64,000 nucleotides of DNA, taken from Euwallacea fornicatus (Eukaryota; Arthropoda; Insecta; Coleoptera; Curculionidae). The notes under the pieces are model-generated. The model saw only the letters and a program-made list of their open reading frames with translations, did not search any database and had not been told where the DNA came from. The DNA is taken from contig NC_089565.1 of the NCBI RefSeq assembly GCF_040115645.1, positions 868,001-932,000 of the forward strand, in the 5' to 3' direction. A program made the translations under genes and the position numbers. Positions 1 through 11,133 of the stretch are shown piece by piece. Position 1 is the first letter of the stretch. Every line of letters starts with the position of its first letter.

Positions 1-469
1 AATTGGCCAAGAGTTCATCGGTACATTTTTTATACAGGGGAACTTAAAACAACGCACCATACTAGCACTTAATGCAAAACGAAATAGTTCCATCAATCGA
101 AAATGAGGAACAAGTACCTAATAACATTTGGTTCCAGCAAAATGGTACACTAACATATTATAGTATGGCTGTGAGAGAGTATCTAGCAGTAGAGTTATTT
201 TTTCCTAGGACATAGATCGGTGGAAAAGGCGCTCTAGAATGGCCGCTTCGATCTCCAGATCTTGCGCCCTTCAATTTTTTTTGTGGGGTTACTTAAGAGG
301 TTTCGTCTACAAAAATAGACCACAAAAGTTAGATGATTTACGTTTAAGAACTTAAACAGAATTAGAATTAATAACAGAGGCACCACTGACTAATTGCATA
401 AAACAGTATGAGAAACGACTAAGTTATTGCCAAGTTGTTACTTGAGCTCAATTTGAGCGTTTATTGTAG
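1..469 (+). pseudogene. DD41D-type Tc1/mariner transposase, C-terminal fragment
   Basis: Decayed 3' half of a DDE transposase, cut by the window start. Shifting frames read a GQEFIGTFF..GNL segment, then IWFQQNGTLTYYS (the block with the second catalytic Asp, here Asn), RWIGGKGALEW, PLRSPDLAPFNFF (third Asp also replaced by Asn) and FLWGYLRGFVYK, and end with AQFERLL and a stop. This block order matches the other DUF4817-associated transposases in the window (3711-4627, 16334-17355). At least two frameshifts and several stops are visible and both visible catalytic positions are lost, so it cannot be functional. No matching 3' terminal repeat was found downstream. Confidence 0.8.
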
Positions 470-723
470 GATTTTCGATTTTGTTTGATGCAATTGCGAG
501 ATACTTTATTTTGTATCTAATAATTTTATTTTTTATATAAATAGTAGGTCGAATTTTAGTTCTGAGTGTACCGTTGTGTCCCTCATTGAATGACTTTTAA
601 TTTGATATGCCACAATGGGTACCTTTCCATTTGAAAATTAACAGTTGGTAGGGGTAAATCGATAGCAGTGACAAATTTGAACACCGAAAATAACACATCC
701 AATGCCTTTTCTAAAATAATATA

Positions 724-1280
724 CTGGCGAGTATAAAATTCGGGTCACTTTAGTATTTTCGAAATTTTTGCCTTCCTAACTTCCAAAAAAATAAAAAAGG
801 ATAGCCTTTATCGATTCTGAGGTTCTTTAACCTTATTAAGGGTAAATGGTAAAAAACACACGATCCTGTACCCAAATAACCAATGTATTGTACAGGTGTC
901 CATTACCCAAGCACTGTAACATTTTTGAACACAATTTTGTGCTACCGAAAAAAAACTCATAATGACATTAATATCGCGTATTTCCCCCTCTTTTTGCCTT
1001 TCTACTGTTAGCGCAACTTGAAGTTAAAGAGAACACCTTTAACCAATTCGCCCAAAGTGAACAACAATTGAATGGAACTGATAAAGAGGATGCATAGATA
1101 TTGAAGGTATTTTATCAATCTTTTTTTTTCATGGTAGAACCATGCGGAACCGTAAACATTTTCCCAATGATCCGAAATTTCATGAAGCAAAGCCGGTATG
1201 CCAGCGAAAAATATCACTTCTCTTTCAATACATTTATATTTGAAAATTTCGAAGTGACCCGAATTTTATGCTCGTCAGTG
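724..1280. mobile_element. 557-bp TA-flanked MITE
   Basis: The two ends are inverted copies of about 28 bp, CTGGCGAGTATAAAATTCGG on the left and CACTGACGAGCATAAAATTC on the complement of the right, both continuing into GGGTCACTT. TA dinucleotides sit at 722-723 and 1281-1282, as expected for a Tc1/mariner target duplication. No transposase motif is seen inside. The small open frames within it are unsupported. Confidence 0.65.
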
Positions 1281-1282
1281 TA

Positions 1283-3109
1283 TTATAGGCGTTTGTGAAT
1301 TTTTAAAAATATATCAGGTTTATGAAAATTGTCACCGTGTCGCAATACTTTTCACAAGCGCTGTATAGTGTAAGTACTGATTTTTCTGTGTGGGGAATGT
1401 TAGCAAAAGCTTGTTTTTTTTTTTACATATCAAACTAATGTAAATTTATATTAATTTAATTGTTGAGGTCCAATTTTTAAAAAAAATTTTTTATTTGACA
1501 GAAATGTAACGTGTATGAACATTAATGGGGTTAGTGGGCCTATAATAACAAAATGTCTGTGGTTCACCATGAGCAGGAGACATCGAACAATTCGGCCAAG
1601 GGAGTGCCAATTTAAGCTAAAATAATCAAAATTCGGTTCTATCTAACGTTGGTGGAAATTCCTGCCCCCTATAGGAGGTAGGATGCCCTTTGGTGTTTAT
1701 CGGAGATGACTAGTTCGCAGCTGTTACAGCCAAGAAAGTTAGTGCAATTAATTTTCCATATTCGTCTACGACAGATCACTGTCAAGCACATAAATCTAAA
1801 ATCCGAGGCTGGCTTACTTCTATAATAAATATATTATACTTCTAATTAAAAAGCCTTATTCGTGAATCTTCGGCAGTATACCTATTCTTTACATCAGCCA
1901 CAATGCAATGCTATATAAGAGACGATGTGCTCACGTGCACATACCTACACAATAAAGGAGGAGCATTATTCCTATCCTTCAGCCAACAACAAATACACCT
2001 TCAAAGTAGTGGGTAATTAATTTCACCGCTGTCCACCATTACTCTATGTGAATTATTAACAGCCGATATTGCAGCATCGAACGGTCTATTAGAGAAAAAC
2101 CTATGGAATTATTAAACAGTCTTTATATAGGTGGTCTCATAACATTGATAAAATATAAATGTCACGTATAATGTAGCTGGATGCACAAGATGTAATTAAT
2201 GGTAATTAAATGAGTCGTTTGCTTGTAGAATGCAAGAGGAGCACTTCCAATTTTGGTTATTATTCATTGTCAGGTCCAAGATCTTAACAGCATGCTCATA
2301 GCTAATTCGTTCAATCAGCGAGGTGTATTGAAATCCTATAGTTTTACAGCTTTTTTTAGCAATGCTCAACGGCTCTTCCTATTACTGGAACTGCTAAAAT
2401 GATAATAATAATAAGTGTTAAATGCTAATATAGTACTTGGTGTACCATTAGCTCTTGCATAAAACGCTAATAAAATATGTAGTAATGACACTTTAATCGG
2501 ATAAGTAAAGTGGAATGGCTGATTTTCTTCGTTTAAAAGTTGTTAGGAGCGACTGAGACGACGATGGAGCGATTCAGATTGAATTCATTCACGTTCGAGT
2601 TATCCTCCAATATCCGCGATGGGGATTTTTCTGAAATGCGGCTTTGATGGGTGAAATCACAAAATCCTGTAGAGACAAAACTCAAAAACAAAAAAAAAAC
2701 AACCATGATAAATGGTAATTGATTGCCTCGTCGATTTGATAGCATATTTTAGCAATCGATTAAGTGGTCATTTGCTTACACTTATTAATTTTTTGTCGGA
2801 CCACCCGCAGCCAAAATAGTTATTTAATATTAACTGCTTGAGCTTCTGGTTTGGCATTTCTTGAAGCGAAACGTTTAAAAACAAACCAACATGTGCAGGT
2901 TGTTTAAGCGAAGAAGAAATATAGTGATTCGAATTACACACTCGCACAGCACCGAAATGAAAGTGATTTCGGATTCACGAAAATAATTTAACGGGTAGAA
3001 GGAGCAAACAGGGGATTTTAAAGAATTCGCTCTATTTTGTTCCTTAATTTCCAAAAACACCATCAAATAAAACGGAATTCTTAAAAAATCAACGCATTTT
3101 ATGTTCTTA
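1283..3109. other. Intergenic, no supported gene
   Basis: AT-rich sequence with no transposase blocks or clear repeats. One 70-codon frame on the minus strand (2533-2745) begins with a hydrophobic stretch resembling a signal peptide. I do not recognise it and list it only as a low-interest observation. Confidence 0.5.
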
Positions 3110-3111
3110 TA

Positions 3112-4946
3112 CTGGGCGCGCCAACTAAAACGGAACAGAGCTGTTTTCTCGGTTGATAAGAGTTTTGCAAAAATGCTCGGACGCGTCAACTTTAGTGTGG
3201 AGGAGGAAGAGCTTTTATTAGATATTTACAGTGATTGCTTTCGCCCCCTGAGCAGGAGATGAACCACCCCTAAAATTATAAATGGGAAGGGGGGTCAAGT
3301 GATACATCAAATTAAAGGCTTTTTGAAGGTCTTTGTGGCGATACAAAAATTTCTTATTTTGAAATAGCCGCTGATGAGTAAATCAATTATATCTTCACGA
3401 ACCAAATTTTGTGCTAAAATCATGGAATTTATTAGTTAATAATAATGGGTTTTATGAATCAAGAAATAGAAATTAAATGCTATGATCAAACTAACAATCT
3501 TCCTTTTTATCTGTTGAAGTTAGGTGCGGTCCAACCGTTTTTGAGAAGGAATTTAAAATTGATAAAGTTTAATATTTTTTGCTATACTGAAAATAAAAAC
3601 CTTATCAACACGTTTTTACCTGGAAGTATCGAAAACATCGAATATTAAACCCATTTAGTTTGTGAGTCTTCAGTAACCTGGTAATTGATCGCCTGTGTTA
3701 ATTGTTAAAAATGGCTTACCCCACTGTAGGGAGAATTGAGATTATTGAATTATTTTTCGTAAATGGAAAATGTGCGAACCAAGCAGCCAATGTTTTCCAC
3801 CAACGTTATGGGGATGAGCATGTAAGCAGAAAGTATGTACTGGAATTAGTACAGAAGTTTAAAGAAACAGGTTCAATTCTTAACGTAAAAGCAAATCGTA
3901 GACTCTCGGTAAGAAATAAAGGGGTGGAGATAAGGGTTTTAGGACAACCGGTTTTAGAATCAACAACTAGTATAAGACAATTGTCGACTACCACTGGAAT
4001 AAGTGCAACCAGCATTCGCAAATTTTGAAAATCATATAAATTTCACCCCTACAAAATTAAACTTGTTCAAAAGTTAAACGAGGACGATTTTGACGTCCGA
4101 CTACAGTTTTGCGAGCTCATAAGTCAAAGAGCCACTAAAAACCACAATTTTGTGGGCAGGTGTTTTTGGAAACCACATTATCGGACCATATTTTATTCCC
4201 GGAAATCTGACTGGCGAGATTTACCTTCAGTTGTTTATCCCCAACTAGTAGATCTTGTGGAAAATAATTTAGATTACTCATAAAACTTATTGGCATTTCA
4301 ACAAGATGGTGCACCACCGCACTATGCTTTAGCGGTTCAGCACTTTCTAAATGAAAATTTTTCTGGTCATTGGATTGGTAGAAAGGGCTCAATTGAATGG
4401 CCTGCGAGCTCTCCAGATTTGACCCTATTAGATTTTTCTTATGGGGTCATCTCAAGTCGAAAGTGTACTCCAGTCTTCCAGGGATTTTAGTAATTTTGCG
4501 CGAACGCACTGTTAATGAATGCCGCCAAATCACCCCAGAAATACTCCAGAAGGTACGACAGCGATTCGAAGCAAACTTATTTTACTGTCAGGAAGTGAAC
4601 GGACAACATTTTGAACAATTGATTTAGGTGCTCTTGTATTTTGTATTTGCAGTATTCATGAAGAAATCATCGATTTACTCATCAGGGGCTGCTTCAAAGT
4701 AAGAAATTTTTGTATCGCCATAAAGACCTTCAAAAAGCCTTTAATTTAATGTATCACTTGGCCCCCATTCCTATTTAAAATTGCAGGGGTGGTTAATCCC
4801 CTGCTCAGGGGGTAAAAGCAATCACCGTAAATATCTAATAAAATCTCTTCCCCCTCCACACCACAGTTGATGTATCCGAGCATTTTTGCATAACTCTTTT
4901 ATCAATCGAGAAAACAGCTCTGTTTCGTTTTAGTTGGCGCACCCTG
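3112..4946 (+). mobile_element. DD41D-type element with ~270-bp inverted repeats
   Basis: Left end CTGGGCGCGCCAACTAAAAC and right end (complement) CAGGGTGCGCCAACTAAAAC are flanked by TA at 3110-3111 and 4947-4948. The inverted repeats run to about 3384 on the left and from about 4668 on the right and are clearly diverged, with many substitutions. The single transposase lies between them. The length of 1.83 kb suits a near full-length element. Confidence 0.85.
3711..4627 (+). pseudogene. DD41D-type transposase, first catalytic block deleted
   Basis: DDE transposase of the IS630-Tc1-mariner superfamily, broken. The N-terminus (GRIEIIELFFVNGKCANQ..) resembles the DUF4817 helix-turn-helix found in many insect transposase-like proteins. 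One in-frame TGA follows IRKF at about 4026. After CELISQRATKN the frame jumps to ILWAGVFGNHIIGPYF, so the block holding the first catalytic Asp appears deleted. The second Asp (FQQDGAPPHYA) and third Asp (PDLTLLDF) are separated by 41 residues, the DD41D spacing reported for rosa-like elements. It ends HFEQLI and stop, close to the right inverted repeat. Start chosen at the ATG of MAYPTVGR. Confidence 0.85.
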
Positions 4947-4948
4947 TA

Positions 4949-5717
4949 TTCAAAGGTTTGAAGTGAACATCTACGCATATACGAATTGGTTTCATTGCAA
5001 AGTTAATGATCGTTTGCGCACCCATTTTATATAGTGACCACGTCAAAGAGCGAGTGAGCGAATCAACCATTACATAAAGCTCCATTTATTCTATATATTT
5101 CCAGAAAGAAAATTCCAGTGAATATAATAAAACCCCAAAATATATGATGCTCAAAAATTCTGATGGTACTAGCACGGGTGATTGGAAAAATATTTCTTGA
5201 ACATAAATGGAAGAGATAACGAATAGAATATTCTTTAAATGATTAAAAATGGTATAATTAAACTCTCTGAATTCATAGTTTTTCAGGGATATAAAAACAT
5301 TGTCTTACTAGGTATAGTTTTGGAATATTCAGAAATAAGTCAGAGTCAAAGATCATTCTCATTAGCTACGCGACTTATGACCTTAGATCTGTGACACGCT
5401 GAAGAAATGGCAGGAGTGGTACATTACGGTAGGTTGCTAATCTTAATAAATATTGTAGGCACTCTTACAATAGAAATATATTTTTTTATTAGCCAGCAAT
5501 AACAAGACCAATGTTATTAAGGATTTATCATTTGTTCATAGCAAATATTGAAAATGGCCTCCGTTCATCTCAATGAATTATCCACTCTTTTGCTTCATAG
5601 ATTTCGATGTCCGTGCAATCGTGTATCGGTTCATAAAAACCCATTTTTCTGAATAACGGTACATTCTAATGGAATGAAATAAGCGGATGTTTTTTTATTT
5701 AAAAATATTTGGGAATG
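4949..5717. other. Intergenic, nothing recognised
   Basis: No coding motif, repeat or RNA gene was recognised in this AT-rich stretch. Confidence 0.5.
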
Positions 5718-5719
5718 AG

Positions 5720-6057
5720 TAATTTGATTTAAAAAATTAGGAAATGTCACAAACAAAAAAGTTAGGATAGCATTTACGTAGGAGAATCCCTGTATGTGAC
5801 GCTCCTGACTCTAATCTGCAATTATTAACACAAAGAAAATTTCCATTCCGACTTATTACACTATACCGATTTCCATAATTATAATGCGAACTGTTTCGAA
5901 AAAATTGCGAAAAAACCACCTTCAGAGTTTCCTTTTTAAGAACTATAAAGTTCTTTTGGAAGCAGTTTTTGGGGTAAGTTCCTAAGAACTTTTTCAAATT
6001 ATTTTAAGCTCCAGAATCATCTCCGGGAATATTTCAACGTTATTTTCGGACACCCAG
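5720..6057 (-). mobile_element. Terminal fragment, CAGRGTGTCCGRAAATAACG family
   Basis: On the complement this starts CTGGGTGTCCGAAAATAACG next to a TA at 6058-6059. It can be aligned by eye over about 330 bp with 46534-46870: both carry a GTTCTTA segment, a run of T before a TCGAAAC segment, and CTTTGTGTTAATAATTGCA. A third, weaker copy starts at 63212. The opposite end is not identifiable, so this is one terminus of a larger element or a truncated copy. Confidence 0.6.
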
Positions 6058-6059
6058 TA

Positions 6060-6613
6060 TATGAACGAATGAATCCTCGCACACTTGCGCAGAATGCGCA
6101 TTTATGAGGAATCAGAATGCTGGATGTGTTTCGAAGAAGATTTCGTGAAATACCATCTATGAGAATGTCCAGCAAATGCAAGAGCGGACCAGAAGGTATA
6201 AACTGTACGTAACTGTACGTAAACAGGTAACTAGGGGAACCGTAAGGCGTAATCTCAGATCTCAGACTGCAATGGAGGACGGGTGCACATCCATACAATT
6301 GAATACAATAAATACAATACAATGTCACTGAACCAGATTTCAATCAGTAATTTAGAGTAAGTGTGGTGTATTAGATGTAACTAAGTGACACGACTATTTG
6401 AATTCGTGGTTGTGACTCATGGAATTTTTGTGAGTTTCTTCAGTAAATGACTAGAAAACAAAGATGGATAAACTATTTCTGTTTGTCTCCTTGTCAACGA
6501 CACCGTAGCCAAGCCTATTGCTATCTGACGCAGTTTCTTCCTCAACCCTTTGTGGAAATGATCAATCGGGATGAAGTTTCTAACAATTGCTGTTCAATCT
6601 TGTGAGACCTACA
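6060..6613. other. Intergenic, nothing recognised
   Basis: No motif supports a gene. The 108-codon minus-strand frame here crosses the family terminus at 6057 and is treated as chance. Confidence 0.5.
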
Positions 6614-6966
6614 TACAGTGATGGCCATTGAAATAGGACCACTACTGGTTCAGTTCAAAAATGGAAAAAAATCTATTGAAACTTATTCTACCTCATTCGA
6701 ATTGGGGTCCTAAATTTCTACAATGTTGGTAACTGTGTCTGACAGCAGAAATCAGGGGAATTACCTTACACTAGAATTGTATTTGCCCTGTTTCGTTCAG
6801 ACAGTTGCAGCTAAGGTGGTCATAATAATAGGACTAGTGCATTAAAAGCTCGCCATTTTCTTATAATTTTCATAATTCTTCATTCAATGGGAAAGCAATG
6901 GAAAGGTAAGTTTAATTAATCATTTCGAAGCTTTTTGATGCGTTTCAATAATTAATTAACAAACAG

Positions 6967-7974
6967 ATGAGACGTGAAAACCATTGTTCTTTAGCCGAGA
7001 GAATTCAGATACGAATACCCAGAGATGAAGGCAATTCTCTTCGTGAAATCTCTCGAAAAATAGGAAGATCGAAAACCTTGATGATAAATGCTCTCAAATG
7101 CAAGAAATAACAGGGAAATCGTGGTCGTAAGAGGAAAACAATGGTTTTGACTGACTGCCAAATAAAGCGAGAAATCCCAAAAAATCCTCTTGTGAGCTCC
7201 AAACAAAATCAAAGGGACCCAAAATTGGAAATAAGTTCCAGAGCTATCCGAAGACGGTTGAAGAAAGTTCATTTACATGGTCGAGTGGCTCGAAAGATAC
7301 CGTGCTTCAAAAAATAAACAAATTAAAAAGGATAGAATTTGGGAAGAATCATATTCGTTTCGAAAACGAAGATGATAATACAAAAATGTGAAAAGATTCC
7401 ATTTTTTGGATGAAACAAAAATTAACTTGTTTGGTTCCGATGGTTGACGGTATGTAAGAAGACCAGCAAAACAGGAATTGCTTCCAAAACATACTTTAAA
7501 GAAAACCATTAAACATGGAGGTGGCAACATAAACTTATGTGGCTGCTTCTCTAGGTTCGGTGGTGGTCCCAATTATTGGATAAAAGGAATTGAAGATCAA
7601 GAAGAATACCTTAAAATAATGACAGATGCTATGCTGCCGTATGCTTCGGAAGAAATGCCATTAATTTGAAAATATCAACAAGATAATGATCCGACACATA
7701 TGACTAGGCGAGTTAAACAATGTTTTCACAATGAATCGATTCCGGTTGTGCCGTGGCCTTCACAGTCACCCGATTTGAACCCTATTGAATTCTTTGGGTA
7801 TATCTTAAGGTTGCTGTGAGGCGTCATCAGATCAAAAACAGGGAAGAACTGTGGTCCATAGTCCAACTGGAATGGGAAGCAATTCCTGTTGAGTTCTGCC
7901 AGCGCTTAGTAAGGTCAATGTCTAAAAGATTAAAGGCAGTGATAGCTCAAAGGGGAGAAGCGACCAAGCATTAG
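6967..7974 (+). pseudogene. Tc1-like DD34E transposase, dead copy A
   Basis: The sequence starts MRRENHCSLAERIQIR and continues through a helix-turn-helix (SLREISRKIGRSKT), a GRKRKT basic motif, FLDETKINLFGSDG (first Asp), YQQDNDPTHM (second Asp) and SPDLNPIEF (third residue Glu). The second Asp and Glu are 34 residues apart, the DD34E pattern. The product ends RGEATKH and stop. It is interrupted by a TAA near 7108, a cluster of stops near 7312, TGA in place of Arg near 7446, TGA after MPLI near 7667, and a frameshift near 7795. Every one of these lesions also occurs in copy B, whose coding span has the same 1008-bp length. Start chosen at the ATG at 6967; an intron-like sequence lies just upstream. 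Confidence 0.85.
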
Positions 7975-8141
7975 ACGTTTGGTAATATTCGGTTGATCGT
8001 TTTGTTTTTTTTTTGTTTTCTTCCTTTGTTTTTCATAATGTTTCAACGGTCCTATTTTTATGACCGCATGTTCATTTTGTTTCCATTATTTCCATTGAGG
8101 AAATTTATTTGTTTTTCGTTAAAATATGTTTTTGTTGATCG

Positions 8142-8168
8142 TTATTATTATTATTATTATTATTATTA
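8142..8168. repeat. (TTA)n microsatellite inside element A
   Basis: About nine TTA units lie in the 3' untranslated part of element A. Copy B has only about three units at the same place, so the repeat expanded or contracted after the copies separated. Confidence 0.8.
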
Positions 8169-8273
8169 AATGTGTTACATACGTATTTTTTATTTAAAAT
8201 TTTTATCTCTTGAGTGATAGAAATGAAAAATTGCTTTTTTTTAAGTGGTCCTACTTCGATGGCCACCACTGTA

Positions 8274-9773
8274 CATCGTTAAAGTGACCAAAAATGGTTC
8301 TGCGGCGACTCAAATTGTCATTTCTATTCGTTAAAACGTCGCGTCACTCGTAAAACGCGATACTTGATTAAATTATTTTTGTAATAAGAAAAATCTCGGG
8401 CCAGAGCAATTTTACAGCATTTTGATCGAGTGGTAAAGAATCGTGTTTAACTATCGAGAGATAAAAATTTGACGTGCGCTGAACTAAAAGCATAAATTTA
8501 GTCAAACAAATTACTACATTTCCGATAAGAAAAATATAAATAGTGTCAAAAAAGTTATACTATAATATAAATCTCAAAGTCATGTCTATCTAGAATCAGG
8601 CTGTGAGTAGGATTTTATGGTTCAGCATTTCCTGAAGGTTCTTACATGGTACGGCGGCGAAGTTAGTTTACTCACTTTTACAGGATCCTACACCTTTTTC
8701 GAAACAAGCTCCTTACTCGACCGATTCAATCAGATAAAGGAAGTACACAAAACCAATAATTATTATTGCATCATCTGAGAGGTCTTATAATGAAGTTACA
8801 AACGATTAAATTATTTAAATGCAATTTAAATGCCGTACATCCCATTTTCATTAATAATCACTCTGCTGAGGCTGGCAATTTCTTGTAATATTTTACAAAT
8901 ATATAAATGCGCTTCAAGGACCTTTACCGACAATACTAATTGCGGGTATTTATTGTCCACATTTCGAATGTAATGTGACGACGTCGGTGCCATTGTGTAA
9001 ATGCATTCCGCTGAGGGATTAAAACTCGAGGGAATGAATAAAAAAAATTTATAATTGTGTAAATCATGCTTTAAAAAGTAGACATTTACAGTCACTTACT
9101 TAGGCCCAGGTACGTCCCGTGACGTTCCTGAGAAGAAACATCTGGGAATACAGTAGCGCTCCGGTGACGTAAACAAGCACACTTATTTGTTATACACACT
9201 GTACTAACAAATTTGTACTGCAAAATAATAAATAGAACATTGTGCTTATTTAACAAGAACTAAATTGTTGAAAAACTTTCAATATACTGGAGGATGTTGA
9301 AAGGAAGTAATTGGCGATTATTTTAGAGCTAGCTACCAGTCAGTAGCCATACTACGCTTTCAAGCGCGCTGGTAATTAACATTTATTGTTCAATAGTGAT
9401 ATAAAACCCCAATACATTCTGACTTAAAACATCTCAATTATCGGTTTCATTTTTACATCATTGTGTTAATTTATTAGTAGAGAGCTCTACTGTGCACACC
9501 ATACAAGGAAATTTCATGGCGTTGTTTCAAAACCTCAATAGTTGTAATTAAACGTTTCCAATCATAAATGTCCCCAAAAAAAACGTGACCGTTTTTCCTC
9601 TACATTCGAAAACTATGCTGACACCTGACACAACTTATGGCGCAATTGGTGCTTTCCTGGAAATGCTTGGCTCTGTAGCTGCAGATGAGAATAAAAAAAT
9701 TCACATCCGAACATTTCTTCCGAGGGCGAAGACCGATCCTCTGCCCAGAATCATGGTGGAAATTGAATTCATA
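8274..9773. other. Intergenic, nothing recognised
   Basis: No transposase block, splice-supported exon or repeat was recognised. Several short frames on both strands lack any family signature. Confidence 0.5.
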
Positions 9774-9775
9774 TA

Positions 9776-10561
9776 CAGGGTGTTTCCTAACTACGTGTAA
9801 AAAATTTAAAGGCGTAATCATCGACTGATTTTGAGTTAAAAATGTCTAATAAACATATGTTCGCAAATGCCTTGTTTCCAAGATACAGGGTGTTAAAATG
9901 TGACAAGACAAAGAGATTTTATTTCCAAAATGACTCAGTTTGGGTGTTTGAATTTTAGAAAAGACAATTCCGGAGGTTCCGGGGTTTTCTTCAATACGTC
10001 TTAAGATTTCTTCCTCCACTTCTGGTGTTCGACGTGTTATTGGCTTTCCTCCTGGAGTTTTCATAAGAGATCCTGTATCACAAAGACGTTGAAAGAGGTT
10101 TTTAAAGGTTTGGTGGTTGGGAGCTTGGTGGTTTGGAAACCTTTCCATGTAAATGTGCCTCGCTGCCAAACACTTGCCATCAGCAAGGTCGTAAACAAAA
10201 ACCATATTGGCCATTTCTTGATTAATGTACTTAGGCATTTGAAAAATTTTCAAAACTGAGGTATAATCTGATTTTTGGGACACAGAACTAAATTCTTTCA
10301 CTTTAGAAAGTAAAACACCAAAATAACAATGACTATCTTGTTTATAGTAGTGGAAGTAGCAAAAAAAAGTAACAATAAACAAGTTAGTAAATACCACCAA
10401 ACCTTTAGAAACCTTTAAAACCTTTTTCGACGTCTTTCAGTCAACACCCTGTATCTTGGAAACAAGGCATTTGCGGACATATGTTTATTAGACATTTTTG
10501 ACTCAAAATCAGTCGAGGATTACGCCTTTAAATTTTTTACACGTAGTTAGGAAACACCCTG
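9776..10561 (-). mobile_element. 786-bp miniature element, DNA-binding region retained
   Basis: Both ends read CAGGGTGTTTCCTAACTACG and are flanked by TA at 9774-9775 and 10562-10563. The inverted repeats are about 110 bp and nearly identical. Each then runs into a second TA-CAGGGTGTT motif (9886 on the left, 10451 on the right), so the terminus is repeated 110 bp inside. The interior holds the N-terminal part of a transposase on the minus strand but no catalytic blocks. Confidence 0.85.
9846..10238 (-). CDS. Helix-turn-helix-only transposase derivative, 130 aa
   Basis: An open frame without stops from MPKYINQEMANM. It carries the pattern of the DUF4817-type N-terminus: DLADGKCLAARHIYMERFP, then a HQTFKNLFQRLCDTGSL helix region and TPEVEEEILRRIEENPGTS. 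After GTSGIVFSKI the family sequence stops and translation runs into the left inverted repeat, ending at a stop inside it. The whole catalytic domain, including all three acidic residues, is missing. Such a product could at most bind the element's ends. Whether it is transcribed is unknown, but the absence of stops in the domain is notable next to the other, broken copies. The start is uncertain: an upstream in-frame Met at 10400 exists, but its extra residues do not look like the family. Confidence 0.5.
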   Translation of the reverse strand: MPKYINQEMANMVFVYDLADGKCLAARHIYMERFPNHQAPNHQTFKNLFQRLCDTGSLMKTPGGKPITRRTPEVEEEILRRIEENPGTSGIVFSKIQTPKLSHFGNKISLSCHILTPCILETRHLRTYVY

Positions 10562-10563
10562 TA

Positions 10564-11131
10564 TACGAAATTTCAAGATAATTCCAAGTAATGTCGAGAT
10601 TTGTAATTTGCCCAATGTATCCATATTCGGTTGTCACATTCGTGGAACATGGACAAGACCGAAGTAGGAACAGTTTGTTGTTCGTAACAACATGAGTCGT
10701 GGAGAGAAACTGATTGAAGCGTGTGACTGTTTCGTGGCTGAAAGTAAAGTTGAACCCAGACTCAGAAGTTTTTATCAAAAATTTAATAAAACTCTACTGT
10801 ACTCTCAACTGCAGGCTTGAATGCTGTTATTCCCCGTCTTAAATCAGCAAGTACCGATAAACTTAGTTGAAAAATAAACGCAAAGATTTATAGGTTACAG
10901 AAAATCACTTTCATTTTTCACAAAAACTTGCGTGATTCACCGAAAAAAGCGATGTAGATTTTAAACGTAGTATGTGATTTTCGTTAGATACAGACTGTGT
11001 ATTTTCTCTACTTTAAAGCCAGATCCATATTAACAAGCTTGTTGCGCAATAAAATGTAATTTATTGGAATTGTAAAGTACAGTAATATGTATGTTGATCA
11101 AATTTTCAGGTAGACAATGATTGAAGTAGCA
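10564..11131. other. Intergenic, nothing recognised
   Basis: AT-rich spacer between two elements. No supported feature. Confidence 0.5.
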
Positions 11132-11133
11132 TA

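Larger units (their letters stand above)
6616..8271 (+). mobile_element. Tc1-like element A (copy of 47347-48976)
   Basis: Ends CAGTGATGGCCATTGAAATA and (complement) CAGTGGTGGCCATCGAAGTA are flanked by TA at 6614-6615 and 8272-8273. A second, related motif (TGGTCATAATAATAGGAC near 6821 and its inverted counterpart near 8050-8070) lies about 200 bp inside each end, giving the IR/DR arrangement known from several Tc1 families. The element is 1656 bp and contains one broken transposase. It is almost identical internally to element B on the opposite strand. Confidence 0.9.
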
